Counted from the first letter of the stretch, positions 7,385 through 14,031 are shown. The stretch is DNA of 18,427 nt from an uncultured Clostridia bacterium (GCA_948745425.1 CAPZDM010000034.1:1-18427), one strand, 5' to 3'. The notes: generated by a model not told the origin, from the sequence alone. Numbers and translations are program-made.

Positions 7385-8116
7385 ATGAAAAATAAAATTA
7401 TTTTAATAAATTTAATTCTAATAGCAATAATAAGTATATCTACTATAAGTCTAGGTTTTAATATTGATATCGAAATGAACAAAACAAAAAATTTAAAAGT
7501 AGATGATGAAATAATACTTACTATAAATTTAAGTGAAAAAATTGTAGGAGCAAGTTTTAAAATAAATTATGATAGAAATAGTTTAAAACTATTAGATAAA
7601 AAATCAGAGAATTTATATGTTTCAGAAAATAATGGACAAGTAGCTTGTGTATATATTGATATGGAAGAAAAAGGCACAGATAATTTAAAAATAAGTTTTA
7701 AGCTAATAAATACAGATAAAACAGATTTAAACTTTAATTTAGAAGAAGCAAAGTTTATAACATTAGGGAATGAAAAATCATATTCAGGAAATGAAATTAA
7801 TGGAATAAGTAAAACAATCACAATTGAGAAAGCTTCTAATGATATTAATACAGGAGATAATACAAACAATAGTCAAAACAATAATACAAATAATGGCACA
7901 AACAATAATACAGGCAATACTTCAAATAATAGTCAAAATAATAATACCAATTTAAATAGTAATACCAATAATAGTAACAAGAAGGACAATACGACAGTAA
8001 ATACACCTCTACCAAAAACAGGAACAAATGATATAATACTTATCTTTATTGGAATAATAATTTGTAGCATAGTATATTTTGGACTTAAATTAAAAAAGAT
8101 TAATAAAGCAGCCTAG
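7385..8116 (+). CDS. LPKTG-anchored surface protein with a single cohesin-like domain
   Basis: The gene starts 13 bases after the GH5 stop, and its AGGAGGT site overlaps that stop, so the two are co-transcribed. The 243-residue product has a signal peptide (1-24). Residues about 25-148 form a beta-sandwich with cohesin features: KVDDEIILTINLSE, IVGASFKINYDRNSLKLL and ISFKLI. An Asn/Thr/Ser-rich stalk (about 155-205) leads to LPKTG (209-213), a hydrophobic helix and a basic tail, the sortase signal. In cellulosomes cohesins bind dockerins. Here one cohesin fixed to the wall could hold the adjacent GH5 enzyme. The cohesin call rests on pattern and context; a generic Ig-like domain is the alternative. 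Confidence 0.82.
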   Translation: MKNKIILINLILIAIISISTISLGFNIDIEMNKTKNLKVDDEIILTINLSEKIVGASFKINYDRNSLKLLDKKSENLYVSENNGQVACVYIDMEEKGTDNLKISFKLINTDKTDLNFNLEEAKFITLGNEKSYSGNEINGISKTITIEKASNDINTGDNTNNSQNNNTNNGTNNNTGNTSNNSQNNNTNLNSNTNNSNKKDNTTVNTPLPKTGTNDIILIFIGIIICSIVYFGLKLKKINKAA

Positions 8117-8176
8117 TACCTAATCAAAAAATGTCCAATTTTTTGGGTTCAGTACAAAATGTCTGCTTTTAGATAT

Positions 8177-8205
8177 TTGCAAAATGTTAATATAAGTTTA
8201 ATAAT
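8177..8205 (+). promoter_or_regulatory. Weak candidate promoter for the thioesterase gene
   Basis: TTGCAA (8177-8182), a 17-bp spacer and AATAAT (8200-8205) precede the AAAGGAG ribosome site. Both boxes deviate from consensus. Confidence 0.3.
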
Positions 8206-8236
8206 ACAATAAAAAGTAAAGGAGAAGACAATAAAA

Positions 8237-8689
8237 ATGATATTTGAAAGAAAAATTAATTATTATGAAACAGATAAAATGGGAGTAGTACATCACTCAA
8301 ATTACATAAGATTTTTAGAAGAAGCTAGGTGCTATTTATTAGACAAAATAGAACTTCCATTTTCACTATTAGAGGAAAATGGAATAACAATTCCTGTATT
8401 AGGAGTAAACTGTGAATATAAATATCATGTTACATTTGGAGATATAATACAAATAAAGGTTTTTGTAAAAGAATATACAGGAGTAAGGATGACAGTTGGA
8501 TATGATGTTAAAGATAAAAAGACAGGTAGAACAGTCTTAGTAGGAGAAACAAAACATTGTTTTACAAATATAAACTTAAAACCAATCAACTTAAGGAAAT
8601 ATAAACCAGAGTTTTCAGAAAAACTATTATCAATGGGTGTCAATGGGGACTGTCAATGGGGACGGAGCATTTTGACACTATTATATTAG
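8237..8689 (+). CDS. Acyl-CoA thioesterase, YbgC/4-hydroxybenzoyl-CoA thioesterase type (hotdog fold)
   Basis: The 150-residue protein has the family's N-terminal signature YYETDKMGVVHHSNYIRFLEEAR, with the catalytic Asp at D13 and the HSNY turn at 20-23. The rest is the hotdog sheet (GDIIQIKVFV, RMTVGYDV, TVLVGETKHCF). The family hydrolyses acyl-CoA thioesters in the cytoplasm; the preferred acyl group is unknown. The last 18 or so residues (from about 133, GVNGDCQWGR) are unlike the family. They are encoded by a direct repeat TGTCAATGGGGAC at 8638-8650 and 8651-8663, so the native C-terminus seems replaced by repeat DNA. AAAGGAG lies upstream of the ATG. Confidence 0.87.
   Translation: MIFERKINYYETDKMGVVHHSNYIRFLEEARCYLLDKIELPFSLLEENGITIPVLGVNCEYKYHVTFGDIIQIKVFVKEYTGVRMTVGYDVKDKKTGRTVLVGETKHCFTNINLKPINLRKYKPEFSEKLLSMGVNGDCQWGRSILTLLY
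8638..8677. repeat. Tandem 13-bp direct repeat and palindromic repeat in the thioesterase 3' end
   Basis: TGTCAATGGGGAC occurs twice back to back (8638-8650, 8651-8663), followed by GGAGCATTTTGACA. TGTCAA and TTGACA form the ends of an inverted repeat. The composition (GGGGACGG) contrasts with the AT-rich surroundings and resembles a dispersed short repeat. Confidence 0.6.
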
Positions 8690-8758
8690 TAAATTAAGGA
8701 AATGAAATTAACATAATCACGAGAATAGAATATTATATAATATAGGAGGACAAAAACA

Positions 8759-9148
8759 TTGAATATATTATATAGTATTGGAGGAATTCTAATTCCATTT
8801 ATTGGAACAAGTTTTGGAAGTAGTTTTGTATTTTTTATGAAGAAAAACATGAGTGAAAATTTCCAAAAGATAATTGTAGGATTTGCATCAGGAGTTATGA
8901 TTGCAGCAAGTGTATGGTCGCTTATACTTCCGGCTGTAGAAATGGCTGAGAACCAAGGAGTAATATCTTGGATACCAGCAACAGTTGGACTATTATTAGG
9001 AGTTATATTTTTACTTTTTATAAATAAAATAGCTGAAAGATTTGAGAATAGGCCAAACGGCAAAAAACTAAATATGTTATTATTTTCTGTCACACTACAT
9101 AACATTCCAGAAGGTTTGGGTCAAAGTAGAGTGTATGGAAGTGCTTGA
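8759..9148 (+). pseudogene. ZIP-family metal transporter, N-terminal half, interrupted by a mobile element
   Basis: The TTG start follows AGGAGG by about nine bases, and the GTG/ATG alternatives are poorer. The 129 residues give three to four membrane helices of a GufA/ZupT-like ZIP transporter. FASGVMIAASVWSLILPAVE precedes the helix carrying HNIPEG (114-119), the metal-binding signature. After Gly119 the frame runs into element DNA, adds ten foreign residues and stops at 9146-9148. The missing half begins at 12469 with MAVGVCFAGF, so the intact chain would read HNIPEGMAVGVC without a frameshift. ZIP proteins move Zn, Fe or Mn into the cytoplasm. In this form the protein should not work, unless the element is excised. 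Confidence 0.9.
9107..9135. other. attL: ZIP/element junction
   Basis: ATTCCAGAAGG of the ZIP gene continues into element arm GGTCAAAGTAGAGTGTA (9119-9135). The core CCAGAAGG is shared with the right junction. The proposed crossover is GA at 9110-9111, inside the Pro-Glu codons of HNIPEG. Confidence 0.75.
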
Positions 9149-9172
9149 AATAATTTGAATTCAAAATTTAAC

Positions 9173-9209
9173 TTTCGGTATTTTTTGATTTTCCTAAAAA
9201 ATACCGAAA
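9173..9209. terminator. Hairpin at the left end of the element, possible two-way terminator
   Basis: A perfect 14-bp stem (9173-9186, TTTCGGTATTTTTT, with 9196-9209) closes over nine bases. The T-runs lie inside the stem rather than after it. It would insulate the element from read-through out of the ZIP promoter. Confidence 0.5.
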
Positions 9210-9228
9210 CTTAAACGTAAAATTATAG

Positions 9229-9258
9229 TTGACAAATTTAATAATAGTTTGTTATACT
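9229..9258 (+). promoter_or_regulatory. Promoter P1 at the left end of the element
   Basis: A perfect TTGACA (9229-9234), an 18-bp spacer and TATACT (9253-9258). Transcription would begin near 9265 and run through a long non-coding leader. Confidence 0.65.
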
Positions 9259-9264
9259 TAGATA

Positions 9265-9578
9265 AAGTAGATCGAGACTCTGGAAACTTATGAAGCCCAG
9301 AGTTATTTTTAATAATATAAATACTATAAAATAGTAAAATTCCCATACATGGTAAATTTATTAATAACTTAATAGAAAAAATCAAAATTAATAATCTAAA
9401 AGGCTTGACCTTTTATGTGTTATAGGTGTTTCTTATTAACACTTTCCTGCGTAAGCATAAAATTAAGGAAAAAGGAGATACTATATATTTCAAAAACACT
9501 TCAAAATCATTTCATTGTTTTAATAAATTAAATATTTATAATAATAGTATGGAAGAGAAAAAAATCTCTTCTTTTTTT
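9265..9578 (+). ncRNA. Candidate structured leader RNA of the element
   Basis: From the predicted start near 9265 to the terminator at 9552-9578 there is no good start codon with a ribosome site, but several hairpins: ACTCTGG/CCAGAGT (9277-9283 with 9297-9303, then a T-rich run); TAAAAGG/CCTTTTA (9397-9403 with 9409-9415); GTGTT/AACAC (9426-9430 with 9438-9442); and TTTCC/GGAAA (9443-9447 with 9467-9471) enclosing TGC-GTAA-GCA, a GNRA tetraloop. An open frame from 9426 crosses the terminator and has no ribosome site, so it is not taken as coding. The class is not one I recognise. Confidence 0.35.
9552..9578 (+). terminator. Intrinsic terminator/attenuator upstream of the small ORF
   Basis: GAAGAGA (9552-9558) and TCTCTTC (9565-9571) pair over six As and are followed directly by seven Ts. 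It ends 40 bases before the small ORF, so it may gate its expression from P1. Confidence 0.75.
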
Positions 9579-9617
9579 ATATTTCACTTAATATATTTTA
9601 TCAGGAGGAAAGACAAT

Positions 9618-9725
9618 ATGGAAAATGATTTTAAGATAAATGTTTATTTTAATGATGAAGGAGAAGAGTTAGAAAGTATATTGGCTTTTTATTTAAAGAA
9701 CTTATTAGATAAGAAAATAGCTTAA
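9618..9725 (+). CDS. Small acidic ORF (35 aa) in front of the recombinase
   Basis: The ATG at 9618 has a strong AGGAGG site nine bases upstream (9603-9608). The same frame is open back to 9426, but that part overlaps a terminator and lacks a ribosome site, so the short form is chosen. The peptide (MENDFKINVYFNDEGEELES...) has a short beta-like start and an amphipathic helix ending in LLDKKIA. I do not recognise the family. Its place between the attenuator and the recombinase promoter suggests a regulator or a recombination directionality factor; this is inference. Confidence 0.55.
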   Translation: MENDFKINVYFNDEGEELESILAFYLKNLLDKKIA

Positions 9726-9745
9726 TGCTTAAACAATTATATTTG

Positions 9746-9798
9746 AATTCATAACTTGACTAATATATTTTTCTAAAGTTATAATCAAGATATGAATT
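9746..9798 (+). promoter_or_regulatory. Recombinase promoter P2 bracketed by an inverted repeat
   Basis: TTGACT (9756-9761) and TATAAT (9780-9785) are 18 bp apart. AATTCATAACTTGA (9746-9759) and TCAAGATATGAATT (9785-9798) are inverted copies with 13 of 14 matches. The arms cover the start of the -35 and the end of the -10, which is the geometry of an operator for a dimeric repressor. Confidence 0.6.
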
Positions 9799-9831
9799 TA
9801 AGTTATTTTCAAGCATGGGAAGGAGGTTTAG

Positions 9832-11394
9832 GTGCTTGAAAAAGTAAAAAATGTGATTTTTAAAGTTGCAATTTATATAAGATTATCTAAAGAAGATATG
9901 GACAGGGGATATGATGATAGCGAAAGTGTAAAAAATCAAAAAATACTATTAGAAGAATATGTAAAAAATCTAGGAGAAGAATATGAAATAATAGACATCT
10001 ACATAGACCAAGGATATACAGGAACAAACTTCAATAGACCAGAGTTTACTAGAATGATTAATGATATTGAGCAAGATAAAATAAATATGGTGGTAACAAA
10101 GGATTTATCTCGTTTAGGTCGTGATTACATAGGAACAGGAGAATACATAGAAAATTGGTTCCCAGAGAAAAATATTAGATATGTTTCAGTAAATGATGGA
10201 ATTGACACTTTTTTAGATAACAATGGAAATAATGATATAGCTCCATTCAAATCAATATTAAATGATATGTACTCTAAGGATCTATCCAAAAAGATAAGAA
10301 CAGCTTTACATACCATGCAAAAACAAGGAAAATGGGTAGGAGGAAAGACACCACTTGGTTATGTACAAGATAAAGAAGATAAAAATCATTTAGTAATATG
10401 CGAAGAAGAGGCAAAGATAGTAAGAATAATATTTGATATGGCAAAATCAGGAAATCAAGTAGGAGCAATAAGAGAGTATTTAAATTATAACAAAATTCCA
10501 ACAGCGAGCAGTTTAAGATATAATAAGGCTACATTTTGGAGTAATAAGACTATAAAAAACATATTATCACACGAAATATATACAGGAGTAACAGTGCAAA
10601 ATAAAAGAAGTAGAATAAGTTATAAAAACAGAAAAATGAGAGAAAATCCAAAAGAACAGTGGTATGTTGTAGAAAATACCCATGAATCAATCATAGATAA
10701 AAAGACTTATGATGCAGTACAAAAAATGATAATAGTCCAAAAATACGAAAGGTACAAAAAGAAGAATTATACGTTATTAGATGGACTTTTGTATTGCTAT
10801 GAATGTGGGCATAAAATAGGAATAAAGAAAGACACAAGAAGTAATAAGTACTTTACAATATGTAATAACTATCGTAGAAACTCAAAACTTAAAATTTGCA
10901 CTTGTCATGGTTTCAACTACGACCATTTAGAAAATAAAATCTTAAATTACATAAAAGAGCTATTTCAAGATATAGACAGTAAAAAGATAGAACTTAATAT
11001 AAAAAATAGTAAAACAGTCTATGACTACAAAAAACTACTAGAAAATCTAGAAAAAGAAATAGAGCTAATAAAAACAAATATTGATAAAATGTATATGGAT
11101 AAACTGGAAGGAAAAATTACAGAGGAAATTTGCGAGAGAGTGTTAAACAAATATAATGAACAAATAGAAGAAAAACAAAAGCAATATGAAGAAATAAAAC
11201 AGAATAAGAGAGACTTAGAAGAAGATAACAGCATAGATATAACAAAAGTGATTAAGGAATTCTTAAAACTAGAAAATCCAACTCCAGAACCGATGAAAGT
11301 AATTATAAGTAAAATAAAAATCCATCAAGATAAACAAATAGATATATATTTCAATTTTAAAAAATTGAATAAAATTATATCAATATTGGAATAA
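9832..11394 (+). CDS. Large serine recombinase (site-specific integrase)
   Basis: The GTG start follows AAGGAGG by about five bases. The 520-residue chain has the resolvase catalytic domain (about 10-160), with the nucleophile Ser19 in YIRLS and the Arg motif SRLGRD (93-98). The recombinase DNA-binding domain follows (about 170-300, GKTPLGYV to the THESIID region). A zinc ribbon (about 317-360) has CYEC and later cysteines at 344, 356 and 358. A long coiled coil (about 397-465) precedes a C-terminal tail. This is the build of integrases that join attP and attB through a 2-bp core. The two attachment junctions flanking it match that mechanism. It probably acts on its own element. Confidence 0.95.
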   Translation: MLEKVKNVIFKVAIYIRLSKEDMDRGYDDSESVKNQKILLEEYVKNLGEEYEIIDIYIDQGYTGTNFNRPEFTRMINDIEQDKINMVVTKDLSRLGRDYIGTGEYIENWFPEKNIRYVSVNDGIDTFLDNNGNNDIAPFKSILNDMYSKDLSKKIRTALHTMQKQGKWVGGKTPLGYVQDKEDKNHLVICEEEAKIVRIIFDMAKSGNQVGAIREYLNYNKIPTASSLRYNKATFWSNKTIKNILSHEIYTGVTVQNKRSRISYKNRKMRENPKEQWYVVENTHESIIDKKTYDAVQKMIIVQKYERYKKKNYTLLDGLLYCYECGHKIGIKKDTRSNKYFTICNNYRRNSKLKICTCHGFNYDHLENKILNYIKELFQDIDSKKIELNIKNSKTVYDYKKLLENLEKEIELIKTNIDKMYMDKLEGKITEEICERVLNKYNEQIEEKQKQYEEIKQNKRDLEEDNSIDITKVIKEFLKLENPTPEPMKVIISKIKIHQDKQIDIYFNFKKLNKIISILE

Positions 11395-11399
11395 TTATA

Positions 11400-11429
11400 T
11401 TGACTATATTATACCAAACGTGGTACAAT
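11400..11429 (+). promoter_or_regulatory. Promoter P3 with internal operator palindrome for the Fic gene
   Basis: TTGACT (11400-11405), an 18-bp spacer and TACAAT (11424-11429). TACCA-AACG-TGGTA (11412-11425) is a perfect inverted repeat spanning the spacer and the start of the -10. The gene it drives has its own HTH domain, so self-repression is plausible. Confidence 0.6.
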
Positions 11430-11448
11430 ATGTACAGAGGTGAGAAAA

Positions 11449-12381
11449 ATGGGATATATTTCGTTAAAACAAGCATCAGACTTATGGAATATAAGTGAAA
11501 GAAGAATTAGAAGATTAATTGAAGAAAATAGAATAGACGGAGCTGTAAAAATAGGAAATGCTTGGAATATACCAGAAGAAACAAATAAACCAATAGATAA
11601 AAGATATAAAATTGAAGAAGATAAATTTATTATAGATATACCAAATAGTGTTTACTATAAATTAGATAAAAAGAAAGCTATATTAGACAGTAAAAGGCCA
11701 TTTCCAAAAGAAACATTAAAATCATTAGAAGAAAATTTTAAATTAGAATGGACATACAATTCCAATGCTATTGAAGGAAATACATTAACATTGAAAGAAA
11801 CGAAAGTAGTATTAGAAGGAATTACAATTGGTGGAAAAACTATGAGAGAACATTTAGAAGCAATTAATCACAAGGAAGCAATTGAATTTTTAGAAGAATT
11901 AGTAAAAGATAATAATGAACTTACAGAAATGGATATAAAAAATATACATGCCATTGTATTAAAAGGAATTGATAATGAAAATGCAGGAAGATATCGAACA
12001 GAAAATGTGATTATATCAGGTGCTACTCATATACCACCAGAGTCAGTAATTGTACCAGAACTTATGGAAAAACTAATTTATAGATATGATGAATGGAAAG
12101 AAAAATATCATCCAATTGTTGTATCAGCATTATTACATGCAGAGTTTGTAAAAATCCACCCATTCATAGATGGAAATGGAAGAACAGCAAGGTTATTAAT
12201 GAATTTTGAAGCAATGAAAAATGGTTATCCACCTATTATAATAAAAACAGAAGAAAGACATAAATATTATGATGCTTTGGATAAAGGAGCTATGACAGGT
12301 GATTATACAGATTTTGTAATTATGGTTATAAATCAAGTAGAAGAAATGATAAATTTATATTTAAAATTATTGAATAAATAA
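11449..12381 (+). CDS. Fic-domain protein with N-terminal helix-turn-helix
   Basis: I take the ATG at 11449, five bases after GAGGTGA; a GTG at 11440 overlaps that ribosome site. The 310-residue protein begins with a MerR/excisionase-like HTH (about 3-43, LKQASDLWNISERRIRRLI). Next come the class II inhibitory helix motif S105-N-A-I-E109-G110 and a Fic core with the complete active site HPFIDGNGRTAR (237-248), including catalytic His237. Fic enzymes usually move AMP from ATP onto a hydroxyl of a target protein. Glu109 would hold the enzyme off until released. No separate antitoxin gene is visible. As cargo of the element it may be a regulator, a toxin or a defence factor; the target is unknown. 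Confidence 0.9.
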   Translation: MGYISLKQASDLWNISERRIRRLIEENRIDGAVKIGNAWNIPEETNKPIDKRYKIEEDKFIIDIPNSVYYKLDKKKAILDSKRPFPKETLKSLEENFKLEWTYNSNAIEGNTLTLKETKVVLEGITIGGKTMREHLEAINHKEAIEFLEELVKDNNELTEMDIKNIHAIVLKGIDNENAGRYRTENVIISGATHIPPESVIVPELMEKLIYRYDEWKEKYHPIVVSALLHAEFVKIHPFIDGNGRTARLLMNFEAMKNGYPPIIIKTEERHKYYDALDKGAMTGDYTDFVIMVINQVEEMINLYLKLLNK

Positions 12382-12388
12382 TAAACAA

Positions 12389-12425
12389 TTCGACTAATCT
12401 AACAATCAATGTTAGATTAGTCGAA
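12389..12425. terminator. Hairpin after the Fic gene
   Basis: A perfect 15-bp stem (TTCGACTAATCTAAC at 12389-12403 with 12411-12425) closes over seven bases. It starts eight bases after the Fic stop. There is no good T-run on the + side, so it may be a weak terminator, an mRNA 3' stabiliser or a structural end of the element. Confidence 0.55.
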
Positions 12426-12438
12426 ATAAAAAATAGAT

Positions 12439-12467
12439 TACATTCTACTTTATCCACAACCAGAAGG
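12439..12467. other. attR: element/ZIP junction
   Basis: Element arm TACATTCTACTTTATCC (12439-12455) runs into ACAACCAGAAGGAATGGC, where the ZIP gene resumes. The proposed crossover GA is at 12463-12464. The right flank GGAAT plus the left flank ATTCC recreate ATTCCAGAAGGAAT, a small palindrome expected of an attB site. Confidence 0.75.
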
Positions 12468-12468
12468 A

Positions 12469-12873
12469 ATGGCAGTAGGTGTATGTTTTGCAGGTTTCCT
12501 AGCAGGAAATGCTGGTATAAGTTTGCTAGAATCCATTGTTTTAGCAATAGGTATAGCAATTCAGAATATTCCAGAAGGTGCAATAATTTCAATGCCTTTA
12601 AAAATGAAAGAAATGGGTAAAGGAAAAGCATTTTTATATGGAGTAATGTCAGGTATAGTTGAACCAATTGCAGCTATTATAACTGTATTATTAACAAATA
12701 TAGTAGTACCAATTTTACCTTATTTATTAGCCTTTGCAGCAGGTGCCATGATATTTGTAGTAATAGAAGAATTAATTCCAGAAATGCATACTGGAAAAAA
12801 ATCTATGTTAGGTGTAATAGGTGTAACCATAGGTTTTGCAGTAATGATGATATTAGACATTGCATTAGGATAG
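12469..12873 (+). pseudogene. ZIP-family metal transporter, C-terminal half
   Basis: This 134-residue segment starts MAVGVCFAGFLAGN and continues exactly where the 8759-9148 fragment breaks off. It carries the second ZIP metal-binding helix (QNIPEGAIISMPL), the MSGIVEPIAA helix, and the helices LPYLLAFAAGAMIFVVIEELIPE and VIGVTIGFAVMMILDIAL. The ATG is an internal Met of the original protein, and no ribosome site lies close upstream, so separate translation is doubtful. With the element removed the joined gene would encode 253 residues, the normal size for this ZIP subfamily, with no stop or shift at the junction. The absence of decay suggests recent insertion or regular excision. Confidence 0.9.
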
Positions 12874-12903
12874 AGTATTGAAAAAATATAGTGGTAAAAT
12901 TTT

Positions 12904-12934
12904 AAAAGCAGATAATTGAAAATTATCTGCTTTT
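12904..12934. terminator. Intrinsic terminator after the ZIP gene
   Basis: AAAAGCAGATAATT (12904-12917) and its perfect complement (12921-12934) close over GAA and end in TTTT. Confidence 0.85.
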
Positions 12935-12990
12935 ATGATACCATATAATAAAATTTGAATATAATAGATGAAGAAGGATAAATATTAATT

Positions 12991-14031
12991 ATGAAAAAGA
13001 AATATATAAGAAACTTAATATTATTTATACTAATAATTTTATTGACATTTTATATTATACTAAAAGACCAAGATATATCTAAGATAATGGAAGCATTATC
13101 AAAAATAGATTTAAAATACATATTAATAGCTATAATATGTATGTGTATATATCTAATATGTGAAGCTATAAATCTAGGAAGAACATTAAAAGCATTAGGA
13201 GAAAAGTCAACTTTTTATAGAAATATAAAATATGCATTAATAGGATTTTTCTTTAGTTCTGTAACACCTGCTGCAAGTGGAGGACAGCCAATGCAAATAT
13301 ATTATATGAACAAAGATAAAATATCAGTTGCAAATTCAACCTTAGCACTTTTAATAAATCTAACTAGTATGCAAATAGTAACAATATCTATTGCTATAAT
13401 TAGCTTATTTTTTAATTATGAATATATGAATTGGGTATTAATATGGTTATTTGTATTAGGAATTTTGCTTAATGCTACAGCATTAACATTACTACTAGTA
13501 TCAGTATTTTCTAAAAGAATGACAAATGGATTAATTAATATAGTAATAAAACTATTAAAATTTTTAAAAGTAAAAAATATAGAGGATAAAAAGATAAAAT
13601 TAGAAAATGAGTTAAGTAAATATCAATCTAGTGCAACATATATAAAAACAAATAGAAGAGTGATTTTTAGGACTCTAATTACTACATATATTCAATTTCT
13701 AATATACTATAGTATATCATATTGGGTATACCGTTCATTTGGATTAAAAGAAAATAATATTTTACAAATAATATCTATGCAATCAGTTCTGTTTGCTACA
13801 GTATCTGGAATACCATCACCAGGAGCAGTAGGAGTTAGTGAAGGTGGATTCTTAGAAATATTTAGAAATGTATATGCTAATGGTATGCTTCATGAAGCAA
13901 TGTTATTAAATAGAGGTGTAAACTTCTATCTATTTGTAATAATTAGTTCAGTAATAGTTATGCTTTATACTGTAAGAGATAAAAAACAAGCTAACTTGAA
14001 CGATAATGAAGAACAAAAGAAGGAATATTAA
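12991..14031 (+). CDS. Lysylphosphatidylglycerol-synthase TM-type (flippase-like) membrane protein
   Basis: The 346-residue protein has about eight membrane helices and the two signatures of the PF03706 family: SSVTPAASGGQPMQIYYM (89-106) and SGIPSPGAVGVSEGGFLEIF (272-291). It matches the membrane half of MprF without the lysyl-transferase domain. Such stand-alone proteins are linked to moving lipids or lipid-linked sugars across the membrane, but the substrate here is unknown. A charged loop (about 193-222) and a charged C-terminus (328-346) are probably cytoplasmic. The ribosome site (GAAGAAGGAT) is weak and rather distant. It follows a strong terminator and so is likely its own unit. Confidence 0.87.
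   Translation: MKKKYIRNLILFILIILLTFYIILKDQDISKIMEALSKIDLKYILIAIICMCIYLICEAINLGRTLKALGEKSTFYRNIKYALIGFFFSSVTPAASGGQPMQIYYMNKDKISVANSTLALLINLTSMQIVTISIAIISLFFNYEYMNWVLIWLFVLGILLNATALTLLLVSVFSKRMTNGLINIVIKLLKFLKVKNIEDKKIKLENELSKYQSSATYIKTNRRVIFRTLITTYIQFLIYYSISYWVYRSFGLKENNILQIISMQSVLFATVSGIPSPGAVGVSEGGFLEIFRNVYANGMLHEAMLLNRGVNFYLFVIISSVIVMLYTVRDKKQANLNDNEEQKKEY

Larger units (their letters stand above)
9107..12467 (+). mobile_element. 3,353-bp serine-recombinase element inserted in a ZIP transporter gene
   Basis: Both junctions contain CCAGAAGG (9107-9114 and 12460-12467). If strand exchange occurs at the central GA dinucleotide (9110-9111 / 12463-12464), the excised circle is 3,353 bp and the ZIP gene is rebuilt exactly. 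Immediately inside the core the ends are inverted copies: GGTCAAAGTAGAGTGTA at 9119-9135 and TACATTCTACTTTATCC at 12439-12455, matching at 14 of 17 positions and equally far from the core. The contents are a terminator hairpin, a leader region, a 35-codon ORF, a large serine recombinase and an HTH-Fic gene. No conjugation, capsid or replication genes are present, so it is a minimal self-recombining element or depends on others for transfer. Confidence 0.88.

Noticed and set aside
7855..7975. Short AAC/AAT/ACA repeats as a possible CRISPR or VNTR
   Set aside because: They encode the Asn/Thr-rich stalk; there are no regular repeat-spacer units.
7845..8027. Minus-strand Tyr/Leu-rich frame opposite the cohesin protein stalk
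   Set aside because: Reverse reading of an Asn/Thr low-complexity linker.
8117..8236. Spacer with ATGTCC...ATGTCT and a TTTTTT run as a terminator or transposon remnant
   Set aside because: No stable stem precedes the T-run, and the similarity is too short to support a call.
9426..9617. Upstream extension of the 35-aa ORF to a 99-aa protein
   Set aside because: It runs through an intrinsic terminator, has no ribosome site and reads as low-complexity AT-rich sequence.
11440..11448. GTG start for the Fic gene
   Set aside because: It overlaps the GAGGTGA ribosome site that serves the ATG at 11449.
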